Origin: Thermococcus barophilus MP
Lineage (GTDB): Archaea > Methanobacteriota_B > Thermococci > Thermococcales > Thermococcaceae
NCBI RefSeq assembly: GCF_000151105.2
Contig: NC_014804.1
Location: 1,054,001 to 1,118,000 of the forward strand
Direction: 5' to 3'
DNA: 64,000 bases
Shown here: positions 45,947 through 53,872 of the stretch, in pieces
Numbering within the stretch: position 1 is the stretch's first letter
Layout: each line of letters begins with the position of its first letter
Made by a program: the position numbers and the translations under genes
Notes under the pieces: generated by a model
What the model saw: only the letters and a program-made list of their open reading frames with translations
Database searches by the model: none
What the model was told of the DNA's origin: nothing

Positions 45947-46741
45947 ATGAAACGGGGAATAGTTGTAGCATGGATACTGTTCATAGTGTTTGCTTCAATG
46001 CCGTTCATCGTGAACTGGTCACTGAAAAAAGGTAGTGAAGTTTCTCCCGTTCCGAAAGCACCTTCAGAAAACATCACAGTAGAGGGTGTCATTTATGTGG
46101 GCTATGTTACATCGCACACTGGCTCGGATATGCTCTGCGTTGTTCCAGGTGAAGCCTATGTTCCAAGTGCCGGTAAAATGGTCACCTTAAATGTCACCGT
46201 AAAGTTCAAGCATGCCCAGCCGTGTCCATATTCAGACTGGAAGATAGTGGCTGAAAACCTGAAGAACGTTGAAATCGTCAAAGAAACCAAGACAGAACTC
46301 AAAGATCCTTACACCGCTTTCAAACAGTACGTTGTAAAAGTCCTTGGTAACGGGAGCATTGACATTGTTTTCAAATACGGAACCGGATGTCCATATGGAA
46401 CGGAAGAGAGAGCAACAGTGAAGTTCTACATTGGCACACCTCCAGAAAATGTTAATGTAAGTACCTCAAATCCTAAAGAACTGCCTGCAACAAACGTCTT
46501 TAATATAACGGGAATTGTAAAGGAAATTAACCTTAATGGTAAATACGTGGTTGTTGGCAATACAACCGTCTACATAAAAGGCAGATGGCACGATGAGTAC
46601 GGGGTGGAATATCAATGGAGGGTTATGCTCGGAGAAGTTTTAAAGGTCGGAGAAAGTGTCAAAATAGTCGCAACTGAAGAGAATGGCAAACTCGTTGCCA
46701 GCGAAATTATCGTAAATGGACATAAATACACCAAGGGGTGA
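45947..46741 (+). CDS. secreted or membrane-anchored protein with CPY motifs
   Basis: A 264-residue protein with an N-terminal signal anchor (GIVVAWILFIVFASMPFIV) and an exported beta-rich domain. Three Cys lie in similar contexts: DMLCVVPGEAY, QPCPYSDW and TGCPYGTEE. The last ~80 residues look like an OB-type beta barrel (FNITGIVKEINLNGKYVVVG). The Cys pattern could bind metal or heme or form a disulfide. It lies four bases ahead of a DUF4405-like membrane protein with spaced His residues, so they may form a small redox unit. I do not recognise the family. Confidence 0.6.
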   Translation: MKRGIVVAWILFIVFASMPFIVNWSLKKGSEVSPVPKAPSENITVEGVIYVGYVTSHTGSDMLCVVPGEAYVPSAGKMVTLNVTVKFKHAQPCPYSDWKIVAENLKNVEIVKETKTELKDPYTAFKQYVVKVLGNGSIDIVFKYGTGCPYGTEERATVKFYIGTPPENVNVSTSNPKELPATNVFNITGIVKEINLNGKYVVVGNTTVYIKGRWHDEYGVEYQWRVMLGEVLKVGESVKIVATEENGKLVASEIIVNGHKYTKG

Positions 46742-46745
46742 GGAT

Positions 46746-46979
46746 ATGAGGATGTGGGTCTCTCTTGCACTTTTCGTCACATGGCTTATCACAGGGATAA
46801 CGGGAGTAATACTCCTTGTTGCTCCGCTGGCAGTGCAATATGGCATAAACCTGCCCGTTGATACGGCAGATACAATACATTCTTATGTCGGCTTCATGTT
46901 CTTCGGCCTCTCTTTTGTGCACCTGGCACTTAACTGGGGAGCTATGAAAACCTACTTCAGGAGGATGTTCAAGAAGTAA
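46746..46979 (+). CDS. small DUF4405-like membrane protein, possible heme binder
   Basis: A 77-residue protein with two helices: WVSLALFVTWLITGITGVIL and HSYVGFMFFGLSFVHLALNW. Two His residues, 15 apart, face one side of the second helix, as in cytochrome b-type and DUF4405 proteins. ATG 46746 follows GGTGAGG that overlaps the previous gene's end, so the genes are coupled. Heme binding is an inference from the His spacing. Confidence 0.6.
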   Translation: MRMWVSLALFVTWLITGITGVILLVAPLAVQYGINLPVDTADTIHSYVGFMFFGLSFVHLALNWGAMKTYFRRMFKK

Positions 46980-47045
46980 TTTAATTTCTTTTCAATATTT
47001 GTCCATATTCTAAGAAATCCAAAAAGATTAAATTGAAAGCCAAAA

Positions 47046-47768
47046 TTAGGGTTTTTCACCCATTCCTTGACCCTTTTCCATCGGACTGCTGATTATTTGT
47101 TCATATTCATCCTTCGGCAAAACCTGTGGCTCGTATGTTACTCCTCTGTTCTTCAGTTGACTTACAAATGCCCTGAGGTGATTTCTTGAACCCATCATAA
47201 GGTTTTCGTATACCGTTATTATGTCAAGTTTATTTGTTTCTGCTATTCTTTCTTGGAGATCGATGATATCGACTTCCTCTATCAGGGCACCTACTTTTAG
47301 GGCATCAATTTCGCTCTTCATGCCCTGCTCTATCAGTTTGTTGTATAAGTCTTGGAGCTTTTTATTTTTGAACTCTCCTATCTTTGAATCTGCTGTTGGA
47401 TCGGGCAGATTGTACTTCTTAAGCAACATCCTAACGGACTCAACATGGGTTGTTTCACTTTTGGCAATATTGCTGAATATCTGCAATCCCCACTTTTCGT
47501 AGAGTTTAGTGTAAACATCATGAGCGAGCTTTTCCTCCTCAACCATGTACAGAAGACCATCCTTTTCAGCTTCAGTTAGCTCTCCAGCCGGCAAGGACTC
47601 AATGTAAGATTGCAACTCTTGGGTATTTACATTACCATTTGTGTCAGCGGTTAAAGGAATTGTATCAGTTACCGTTGCAGTTTCGGTCTTTGTTTCCCCT
47701 ACACAGCCAGAAGAGCTCACTACTCCAAGCAAGATCACGATAACAAACAATGCCAGTAGCTTTCTCAT
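47046..47768 (-). CDS. DUF2202 ferritin-like lipoprotein (copy 2)
   Basis: A 240-residue paralogue of the protein at 43648-44391: signal peptide with SSSGC lipobox, Thr-rich linker and the same DUF2202 domain (YMVEEEKLAHDVYTKLYEKW, SETTHVESVRMLLKKY, LMMGSRNHLRAFVSQL). The glutamates and histidines match copy 1, so the di-iron site is conserved. Its promoter carries one TACATA on the minus strand at 47787-47782. The two copies bracket the carotenoid-type, nitrilase, CPY and DUF4405 genes. Confidence 0.82.
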   Translation of the reverse strand: MRKLLALFVIVILLGVVSSSGCVGETKTETATVTDTIPLTADTNGNVNTQELQSYIESLPAGELTEAEKDGLLYMVEEEKLAHDVYTKLYEKWGLQIFSNIAKSETTHVESVRMLLKKYNLPDPTADSKIGEFKNKKLQDLYNKLIEQGMKSEIDALKVGALIEEVDIIDLQERIAETNKLDIITVYENLMMGSRNHLRAFVSQLKNRGVTYEPQVLPKDEYEQIISSPMEKGQGMGEKP

Positions 47769-47875
47769 TTTTAATCCCCTGTATGTAAATTATCCTTGGA
47801 ACTTAAAAGGATTTCTTTACTTCCAACAAAAAGTTAAAATTCTGTCCACAAGAGAAGAACACTGGGGTGATTCAA

Positions 47876-48331
47876 ATGATAATTCCAAAGTTCATAACTG
47901 ACAAAGTTGCCTTTTCCCCTATGCCACATCCAGAAGAGATTGCAGAACTTGCAAAGGAGTTCCAAGCCGTTGTGGTGCTTACGTATGAATACGAGCTCTA
48001 CTATGATTTGAAGGAGTGGGAGAAGCATGGGGTGGAAGTCCTTTACAGTCCCATTGAGGATTTCTCAGCTCCTACACTGGAGCAGCTGATTAATATCGTC
48101 AGATGGATAGATGAAAAAGTCAGAGATGGAAAGAAAGTCCTGATTCACTGCTTTGGGGGAAGCGGAAGAAGCGGAACAATAGCGGTTGCATATCTAATGT
48201 ATTCCCAAGGTTTGAGCCTGAGAGATGCCCTTACAAGGGTTCGTTCACTTAAGCCCTCAGCCGTTGAAACCTGGAGCCAGATGGACATCCTCAGGAAGTT
48301 CGAAAGATACCTAAAGGGAGTTACTGGGTAA
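47876..48331 (+). CDS. dual-specificity protein phosphatase
   Basis: A 151-residue tyrosine-phosphatase-superfamily enzyme. The P-loop is VLIHCFGGSGRSGT (C-x5-R-S), and the general acid is probably the Asp in SPIEDFSAP. The size and motif match the small archaeal phosphatases such as Tk-PTP. ATG 47876 follows GGTGA. Its end overlaps the convergent KaiC-like gene by 11 bases. Targets in archaeal phosphosignalling are not known. Confidence 0.82.
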   Translation: MIIPKFITDKVAFSPMPHPEEIAELAKEFQAVVVLTYEYELYYDLKEWEKHGVEVLYSPIEDFSAPTLEQLINIVRWIDEKVRDGKKVLIHCFGGSGRSGTIAVAYLMYSQGLSLRDALTRVRSLKPSAVETWSQMDILRKFERYLKGVTG

Positions 48332-49079
48332 CCTTTTTAAATGAGAATTTGCCACCTTTTTCTTTCTCTGTCTCTCCAATGAGAAATTCAAAAATTTCTG
48401 GGCTGAATTCTGGCGTTAGGGCTTTTGATATAATTACATCCTCAACTATACCCTTTTTAGTTACTTGGCTTCTAAAATCAATTACATAGTCACTTATATC
48501 AACGACCCTTGCAACAAAATGCTTGGAAACAGCATCTTTATTCACCAAGAGAATCGTTACAGAATTAGGAAACATGTCCATAAACTTTGCCAAATCAAAG
48601 TATAGCAGCTTTAGTGCAGTGTTCTCTCCAAAGAAAAACGCCAGTCCATCAAGGGTGTATATAACCCTGACCAGCAGCCTATCACCTAAGTTTGGAAGGA
48701 TCTTTTCTTGGTATATCAGGAATGTCTTTGGATTAAGTGTTTCCTCCCCGACATGGCCTGAAAAAGTATACACGAATGGGTATCGTGGCATAATACCGTA
48801 TCTTGATGAGAAGTAATCTATAACGAAGAGATTCCCCTCTTTTCCCTCAGAAACCAAGTCCAAACCCGCGAATTGAGCTCCTCTTATGAGCCTGCCGATG
48901 GGATAGCTGTAGTTTGAGATTATTCCCAAATCGCCTTTTTTGATCCTTTTTGCAAGAATGTGCAATGCAAAGTACTGTGCAAATGAATATGTGTCATATA
49001 ATATTGCCATTGCAGAACCTTGTGACAGTCCTCCGCCCATAACTTCATCCAACTCGTTATACAGAGTTTTAACCATCAT
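48321..49079 (-). CDS. KaiC/RecA-like protein lacking a Walker A motif
   Basis: About 252 residues. The entry segment LYNELDEVMGGGLSQGSAMA matches the GGG-(I/L)-x-x-G-S lead-in of KaiC and ArlH proteins, but where the P-loop should follow it reads ILYDTYSFAQYFAL, without Gly-Lys-Thr. A Walker B-like strand (RLLVRVIYTLDGLAFF) remains. It should not hydrolyse ATP and may serve as a structural or signalling partner. GGTGAGG precedes ATG 49079; the second ATG is also possible. Confidence 0.6.
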   Translation of the reverse strand: MMVKTLYNELDEVMGGGLSQGSAMAILYDTYSFAQYFALHILAKRIKKGDLGIISNYSYPIGRLIRGAQFAGLDLVSEGKEGNLFVIDYFSSRYGIMPRYPFVYTFSGHVGEETLNPKTFLIYQEKILPNLGDRLLVRVIYTLDGLAFFFGENTALKLLYFDLAKFMDMFPNSVTILLVNKDAVSKHFVARVVDISDYVIDFRSQVTKKGIVEDVIISKALTPEFSPEIFEFLIGETEKEKGGKFSFKKVTQ

Positions 49080-49240
49080 CTGCCTCACCTACATCTCTCT
49101 TAGTAGAACTGCAGTTCTTAGGAGTAAAAAAACTTTTTGTAAAAATAACCTCAATTACTTAAAAGATATGCGAAAATTGAACCAGATAACAAAAATTCAT
49201 TCTGAATTTCAAATTCAAAAATAAACATACATAAGGAAAT

Positions 49241-49987
49241 TCAAATGTTAACTATTAACCCATCATAAGCAACTCTAACTTTGCTTCCATATCTCTTTTT
49301 AACATACGCCAAGAGCTGGAGAAAAGGCATGTTTTTATGTGAAATGTGTGAGAGATACACCTCCTCTGCAATCTCACTTCCAACTTCAGCTCCTTCATCA
49401 ACATTGTTGTGATAGGGATCATTGACACCCGGAGCATAGGTGGCATCAACAACGGCAACATCCGGGGATTTCTCCCTTAAAATAGCCATGGTTTCTGGGG
49501 GAATGCCTTTTGTGTCATAAAGCAGGGCAAACCTCTTTCCATCCTCTTCGATTAAAAAACCCAAAGTCTCAATTTCATGATTCAGCTTGAGAGCAGTGAT
49601 TTTCAGCGAGTCAATTTTCAGGACATCACCAGCCTTAATTGTCTTCGGCTTTAAGTTTTTGGGATCATTTAGAATTAATGCATCCGCATGACCCTCGGGA
49701 GCGTACAGCTCTGTTTCCTGTGCTATCCATCTGAGCTTATACAGTCCATAGATGTGATCATGGTGCCAGTGTGTGAGAAGGATTGCCTTTAGAGGAACAT
49801 GGAGGAGGTCTCTTATGTCGGTCCCTACATCAATCAAAATCGCTTCGTTGTTTTTGGTTATTACCGCCAGTGTTGAGGGCTTTCTTTGAGCAAAACCTAA
49901 TCTACGAGCTTCTTCACAGGTTCTACATGTGCAGAGGTGGGCTGGAATCCCTTCGGATCCTCCTGTCCCTATGAAATAGACTATCAT
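49241..49987 (-). CDS. MBL-fold metallo-hydrolase (PhnP/RNase Z-like)
   Basis: A 248-residue metallo-beta-lactamase fold enzyme. The metal site is LLTHWHHDHIYGL, with further His in KLNHEIETLG and Asp in LLYDTKGIPPE, and SHISHKNMP near the end. The N-terminal GTGGSEGIPAHLCTCRTC segment with three Cys is like PhnP, where Cys residues bind zinc. PhnP cleaves cyclic ribose phosphates; the substrate here may be a cyclic nucleotide. The 150-base gap upstream of 49241 is AT-rich with no further gene. Confidence 0.78.
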   Translation of the reverse strand: MIVYFIGTGGSEGIPAHLCTCRTCEEARRLGFAQRKPSTLAVITKNNEAILIDVGTDIRDLLHVPLKAILLTHWHHDHIYGLYKLRWIAQETELYAPEGHADALILNDPKNLKPKTIKAGDVLKIDSLKITALKLNHEIETLGFLIEEDGKRFALLYDTKGIPPETMAILREKSPDVAVVDATYAPGVNDPYHNNVDEGAEVGSEIAEEVYLSHISHKNMPFLQLLAYVKKRYGSKVRVAYDGLIVNI

Positions 49988-50021
49988 TAAATCACCTATT
50001 TTACAGCCATAAAATACCTAT

Positions 50022-50378
50022 TTAAACCTTTCTGAATTTGACCCTCAAAGTTTCTACATACCACTTAAAACCCTCTTCATCAACTAAGTGCAACTCAAAA
50101 GGATGATCATAGGGCAAACCGGCTTTTTCTTCTATTTCAACAATAATGGAAGCTCTTTCTTTTACATTTTTGGGAATTTTCTCAACTTTTATCAGAATAT
50201 CAACATCACTTCCAGCCGTGAACTTCCCTTCAACTACGCTACCAAATACGTACACCTCACATTTCCCCAAAACTTCCTCGCAAGCTTTTTTGATCAGAGG
50301 GAGGTAGTATTCATAATTTTTTATCATATTGTATCTCCGCTTCCCTTTCTTGAGCAACCAGGCTCTTATATTAGCCAT
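50022..50378 (-). CDS. MNT-type minimal nucleotidyltransferase (antitoxin candidate)
   Basis: A 118-residue nucleotidyltransferase. EVYVFGSVVEGKFTAGSDVD contains the GS-x-x-x-G...SD-x-D active site, and the third acid is in FELHLVDEE. Such MNT proteins neutralise HEPN toxins, in studied cases by adenylylating a tyrosine. The start lies two bases after the HEPN stop; ATG 50327 is a possible shorter start. Its HEPN partner is frameshifted in this sequence. Confidence 0.78.
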   Translation of the reverse strand: MANIRAWLLKKGKRRYNMIKNYEYYLPLIKKACEEVLGKCEVYVFGSVVEGKFTAGSDVDILIKVEKIPKNVKERASIIVEIEEKAGLPYDHPFELHLVDEEGFKWYVETLRVKFRKV

Positions 50379-50380
50379 AT

Positions 50381-50714
50381 TTATCCCACCAGACTCCTCA
50401 CAAATTGGAGACTTAACTCAGCAGCAGCTTTTATAGCCTCGGCATCATAATCCCTGTACACAACGGGCTCATATCTTGTGTCTGTGTAAGCATCTTCTAA
50501 TGCTTTAATGTCATTTCTGTGTCTTCTTATAAATTCCCTAACTTCACTTTCTTTTCCGAAGTATTCAAGTAAAATAGCTTTTAGTTCAAGCTGGACTGAT
50601 TGCCCAAAATTAAATGATGCGAGATCATAAGCACCTTTTTCAAAGAAAATATTCCCCTGCCTCCCAAAGCACCTTCGCCCTTCTTTTTAAAAGTTCAACT
50701 TCCTCGTAATGCAT
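50381..50714 (-). pseudogene. HEPN-domain (toxin-like) gene with a one-base frameshift
   Basis: ATG 50714 opens MHYEEVELLKRRAKVLWEAG and stops after EYFL. One T too many in a TTTT run (plus-strand A at 50646-50649) shifts the frame; removing it gives EYFFEKGAYDLASFNFGQSV and an intact HEPN domain to the stop at 50381, about 110 codons. The RNase motif R-x5-H is visible as REFIRRH. The pair with the adjacent MNT gene is a known toxin-antitoxin type. The shift may be real inactivation of a toxin or a homopolymer reading error. Confidence 0.82.
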
Positions 50715-50765
50715 AGTATCACCAAAAGGACTTTTAATCCTGAATCTTAATAACTTTTGGTAAAA

Positions 50766-51224
50766 ATGAAGCCGAAGCTTATAGCTGATATGATGCTTGG
50801 CCGCTTAGCAAGGTGGTTAAGGCTTTACGGCTATGATACAGTGTATGGGGTTAAAGATGATGACGAAATCATTGAGATTGCTAAAAAAGAGGGGAGAATA
50901 ATTCTTACAAGAGACGAGGAGCTGGCAAAGAGAGCAAAAAATGCCATTCTGATAAGCTCAAATAAATTCGAGGAGCAGATAAAACAGCTTATGGAGCTTG
51001 GATTCACATTCAATGAACTGTTCCCAGAGAATGCAAGATGCCCAAAGTGCAATGGGCTGATAAAAGAGATACCTAAAGAAAAAATAAAAGATAAAGTTCC
51101 CCCAGGAGTTTATGAGAAATACAACGAATTCTATATCTGCACTGAATGCGGTCAAATTTACTGGCCTGGGAGGCAGTGGCAAGAGATGGTAAAGATAGAC
51201 AAAAAACTGAGGGAGAGCATATGA
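50766..51224 (+). CDS. Mut7-C RNase domain protein with zinc ribbon
   Basis: A 152-residue PIN-like protein. The Mut7-C core starts LIADMMLGRLARWLRLYGYD and includes IILTRDEELAKRA with Asp residues of a PIN-type RNase site. A C-terminal zinc ribbon is formed by CPKC and CTEC around a KEIPKEKIKDKVPPG spacer. ATG 50766 is about 30 bases from a TTTTTAATCC TATA-like element, so the message is probably leaderless. The stop overlaps mptE by four bases. It may be an RNase acting on tRNA or mRNA. Confidence 0.78.
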   Translation: MKPKLIADMMLGRLARWLRLYGYDTVYGVKDDDEIIEIAKKEGRIILTRDEELAKRAKNAILISSNKFEEQIKQLMELGFTFNELFPENARCPKCNGLIKEIPKEKIKDKVPPGVYEKYNEFYICTECGQIYWPGRQWQEMVKIDKKLRESI

Positions 51225-51967
51225 AATTCGAAGAGTGGAAGCCGTTTTACAATGAGATAGTTACTACAATGGGATATGATGTGATGAAAGATAGGGAGGC
51301 AGCTGAAATCCTCCAGGAGTTGCTCCTTAAGAACAAAAACTACATAAAGCCTCATTATCTGAGAGAGATAATCGAAGGCAAAAAGGTGTACATTTTTGGA
51401 GCAGGACCGAGTTTGGAGCTTGCTTTGAAGTATCTGTCATTTAAAGATGGGATTAAGATCTCCGCGGATGGAGCAACCTCCGCGCTTTTGGAGTTTGGAT
51501 TAGTCCCAGACATCGTCGTTACAGATCTTGACGGACGTTTTGAAGACATAAGGAGGGCTGACTTACTTGGAGCATACATCGTGGTTCATGCTCATGGGGA
51601 CAACATTGAGAAGCTAAAAGAATACGTCCCACAGCTCGAAAAGGTTCTCGGTACATGCCAGACAGAACCTTTGGATATAGTCCACAACTTTGGCGGCTTT
51701 ACTGATGGAGATAGAGCTGTCTTCCTGGCAGAAGAATTTGGAGCGGAGGAAATAATATTAGTAGGGTTTGATTTTGGGGATGTGGTCGGAAAGTGGAGCA
51801 AGCCACATCTAAAGGAACACGCACCAATCTGGGAGTCCAAAAGGAAAAAGTTTGAATTTGCCCAGAAGCTCTTACAGTGGCTGAAAAAGAATGGAAAGGC
51901 TAAGATAAGGCGTATAGTGTGTCATCCAATTGATTATGCAATATCCAAATGCTACATTGAAAGGTAG
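51221..51967 (+). CDS. mptE: 6-hydroxymethylpterin diphosphokinase MptE-like protein
   Basis: A 248-residue DUF115 protein. The family core is KVYIFGAGPSLELAL followed by ISADGATSALLEFGLVPDIV and VTDLDGRFEDI, with the acidic residues of the diphosphokinase site, and later LVGFDFGDVVGKW. In methanogens MptE makes the pterin diphosphate for methanopterin; in Thermococcales it would serve the modified folate. ATG 51221 overlaps the Mut7-C stop. A C/D guide RNA on the opposite strand starts just past its stop codon. Confidence 0.82.
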   Translation: MKFEEWKPFYNEIVTTMGYDVMKDREAAEILQELLLKNKNYIKPHYLREIIEGKKVYIFGAGPSLELALKYLSFKDGIKISADGATSALLEFGLVPDIVVTDLDGRFEDIRRADLLGAYIVVHAHGDNIEKLKEYVPQLEKVLGTCQTEPLDIVHNFGGFTDGDRAVFLAEEFGAEEIILVGFDFGDVVGKWSKPHLKEHAPIWESKRKKFEFAQKLLQWLKKNGKAKIRRIVCHPIDYAISKCYIER

Positions 51968-51968
51968 C

Positions 51969-52019
51969 TCAGTCACTCCCGTACTCATCATGTATCAGAT
52001 GGTCAAAGTGTCATCATCA
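51969..52019 (-). ncRNA. C/D box guide RNA
   Basis: On the minus strand the order is C box ATGATGA (52017-52011), 12-nt guide CACTTTGACCAT, D' box CTGA (51998-51995), TAC, C' box ATGATGA (51991-51985), 12-nt guide GTACGGGAGTGA and D box CTGA (51972-51969). All four boxes match consensus with canonical spacing. The D box lies two bases beyond the mptE stop. Targets not assigned. Confidence 0.9.
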
Positions 52020-52037
52020 CTAAGACCGCTTTTAAGA

Positions 52038-52862
52038 TCACAGTTCCCTGATTTTTCTGACTTTGTTTCCTTTTATATCTATGTAGCCAAATTTCTCAAG
52101 TTCCTTTAAAATGGCATAAAGGGATCTCTCAGTTGCATTGATTACCATCACCCCTCTTTCCGTTGGAATTTCAAATGGAAATATCCTCAAGAACTCCTTA
52201 ATGATAACATCTACAGGAATCTTTTCATTTCCGAGAGACTTTAGAATTTCGTTGGCAAGTATTGATTTCCCAATCAAAGCGAAGTATACATTCATTACAT
52301 CTTTTTCTGGGAAATACTTTGCCGCAATTTGCAGGGCTTGATTTACCCTTTCAATTCTGAGTTCCTTTATCTCAATCTCCCACTCAGGAACTAAATCGAT
52401 AAAAGCAAACTGCTTTGCAACTTTTTCGATGACATCAACCTGCTTTGCCAATTCATAAGGGAAGCGGAATTGAAATTTTAGCTTTGTGGCATCAATCCTC
52501 TCCTTCAGCTTCACCTTGTTCTCCTTAATATCAAGAGCAGAATTCTTCATGAGCTGGTCTATTATATCTCCCATCCAATAGCCTTCGCTCAGCAGATTCT
52601 CAAAGGTCTCTCCTTCTTTTAAGTGCTCAAGTGCATGAAAGATTTGTTCCTTAAACGACTGAAACCCTCTCAGGATGACCTCTTTCTCCTCACCGCTTAG
52701 AGCATCGATCTGTGCTCTAATCTCTTCGAGAGTCCCCTCAATCATGTAGCCAATAAAAGTCTCATAGCTGAGCCTTTCTTTAACTTTAAATCTTATCCCA
52801 CTATTTTTCAGTTCGTTAATGAAGGCATCCTTCACAGCCTCATTTTTAGTTGCAAACCTCAT
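52038..52862 (-). CDS. conserved archaeal protein of unknown function
   Basis: A 274-residue soluble, mainly helical protein. Its last ~60 residues look like a winged helix (GVMVINATERSLYAILKELE, then FGYIDIKGNKVRKIREL). The middle is rich in charged amphipathic helices. No catalytic motif is evident. ATG 52862 follows GGTGATC; a longer frame upstream is unlikely. It is divergent from the LSm-mobB operon, and its terminal winged helix would allow DNA or RNA binding. Confidence 0.55.
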   Translation of the reverse strand: MRFATKNEAVKDAFINELKNSGIRFKVKERLSYETFIGYMIEGTLEEIRAQIDALSGEEKEVILRGFQSFKEQIFHALEHLKEGETFENLLSEGYWMGDIIDQLMKNSALDIKENKVKLKERIDATKLKFQFRFPYELAKQVDVIEKVAKQFAFIDLVPEWEIEIKELRIERVNQALQIAAKYFPEKDVMNVYFALIGKSILANEILKSLGNEKIPVDVIIKEFLRIFPFEIPTERGVMVINATERSLYAILKELEKFGYIDIKGNKVRKIREL

Positions 52863-52925
52863 GTGATCACCAGAAACGGAAAGGATAAAAAGGCTTATAG
52901 ACTTTTGCATGATAGGTGAGCAATT

Positions 52926-53138
52926 ATGAGTGAACCCCTACTCGACGAGACCCTAAAAAAGTGGAAAGATAGGAAAATCGCACTGGCAGTTAATGGAGAG
53001 CATTCATTCATCGGTATTCTCAGGGAATTTGACGGAGAGTCTCTCCTCCTCGAAGATGTTACAGATGTTGTTGGAAACAAGGGAAAACAGCTTTTAGTCA
53101 GAATTGACGATGTGAGCTGGATAATGCTCATGGAGTGA
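52926..53138 (+). CDS. LSm-like small protein
   Basis: A 70-residue protein with the Sm fold order: a short helix (LLDETLKKWKDR), then ALAVNGEHSFIGILREFD as Sm1 and GESLLLEDVTDVVGNKGKQL with VRIDDVSWIMLM as the Sm2 part. The canonical Sm RNA-binding Asn/Asp pair is only partly kept. Archaeal LSm proteins form rings that bind oligo(U) RNA. It starts the operon with mobB, whose ribosome binding site overlaps its stop. Confidence 0.7.
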   Translation: MSEPLLDETLKKWKDRKIALAVNGEHSFIGILREFDGESLLLEDVTDVVGNKGKQLLVRIDDVSWIMLME

Positions 53139-53143
53139 TAAAT

Positions 53144-53872
53144 ATGAAAGCTGTTGCATTTGTGGGATATAAAAAAAGTGGAAAGACTGCAAGTTTACAA
53201 AGAGTTGCTAAAGTGCTAAAAGAGAGGGGTTACAAAATAGGCATAGCAAAAAGCATGCATGCAGATCTTGACAAGGAGGGAAGTGATACATGGAAGTTCA
53301 GGCAGATCGCAGACTATGTCCTCGTTAAAGCCCAAGATACCGATGCTCTTCTGTTCAAAGCAGATGATATAAACGCATTCTTCTCAGTTATGCCGGAAGT
53401 GGATTTCCTTTTACTTGAAGGATTTAAGAGCATAAAGCACGTACCTAAGATCATCTGTGCCAGGGATGAAAGTGATGTCAAAGAGCTGAACGACGGGCTT
53501 GCCATAGCCGTGAGTGGGATTATAGCCAATGAAAAGATGGGAAATATTGACGGCTTGCCAATAATAAACGCTTTTGAAGAACCAGAGAAGCTCGCTGACT
53601 TGATTGAGAAAAAAGCATTCATGCTCCCTAACATTGACTGCCATATGTGCGGGTTCACGTGCTATGAGATGGCAAAGTTCATCGTTAAAGGCGAAAAAAC
53701 TCTCAACGACTGTAAGGTCATAAGCTCGAAGCCAAAAGTTGTTGTCAAGATTGATGGAAAGACTCTTCCAATGAAGGACTGGGTGCAGGAAATGGTGGAG
53801 AAAACAATAAGAGGTCTGCTTTCCTCGATGAAGGGATACAGAGACGGAAAGATCGAGATCAAGATCGAATAA
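53144..53872 (+). CDS. mobB: molybdopterin-guanine dinucleotide biosynthesis protein MobB with Cys-rich tail
   Basis: A 242-residue GTPase-like protein of molybdenum/tungsten cofactor synthesis. P-loop FVGYKKSGKTASLQ, then GIAKSMHADLDKEGSDTWKF and VDFLLLEGFK are MobB blocks. An added C-terminal region has DCHMCGFTCYEMAKF and a further Cys (LNDC), resembling a 4Fe-4S site as in archaeal MobB fusions. Thermococcales depend on tungstopterin enzymes, which fits. ATG 53144 follows GGAGTGAT. It overlaps the JAMM gene tail to tail by 14 bases. Confidence 0.82.
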   Translation: MKAVAFVGYKKSGKTASLQRVAKVLKERGYKIGIAKSMHADLDKEGSDTWKFRQIADYVLVKAQDTDALLFKADDINAFFSVMPEVDFLLLEGFKSIKHVPKIICARDESDVKELNDGLAIAVSGIIANEKMGNIDGLPIINAFEEPEKLADLIEKKAFMLPNIDCHMCGFTCYEMAKFIVKGEKTLNDCKVISSKPKVVVKIDGKTLPMKDWVQEMVEKTIRGLLSSMKGYRDGKIEIKIE

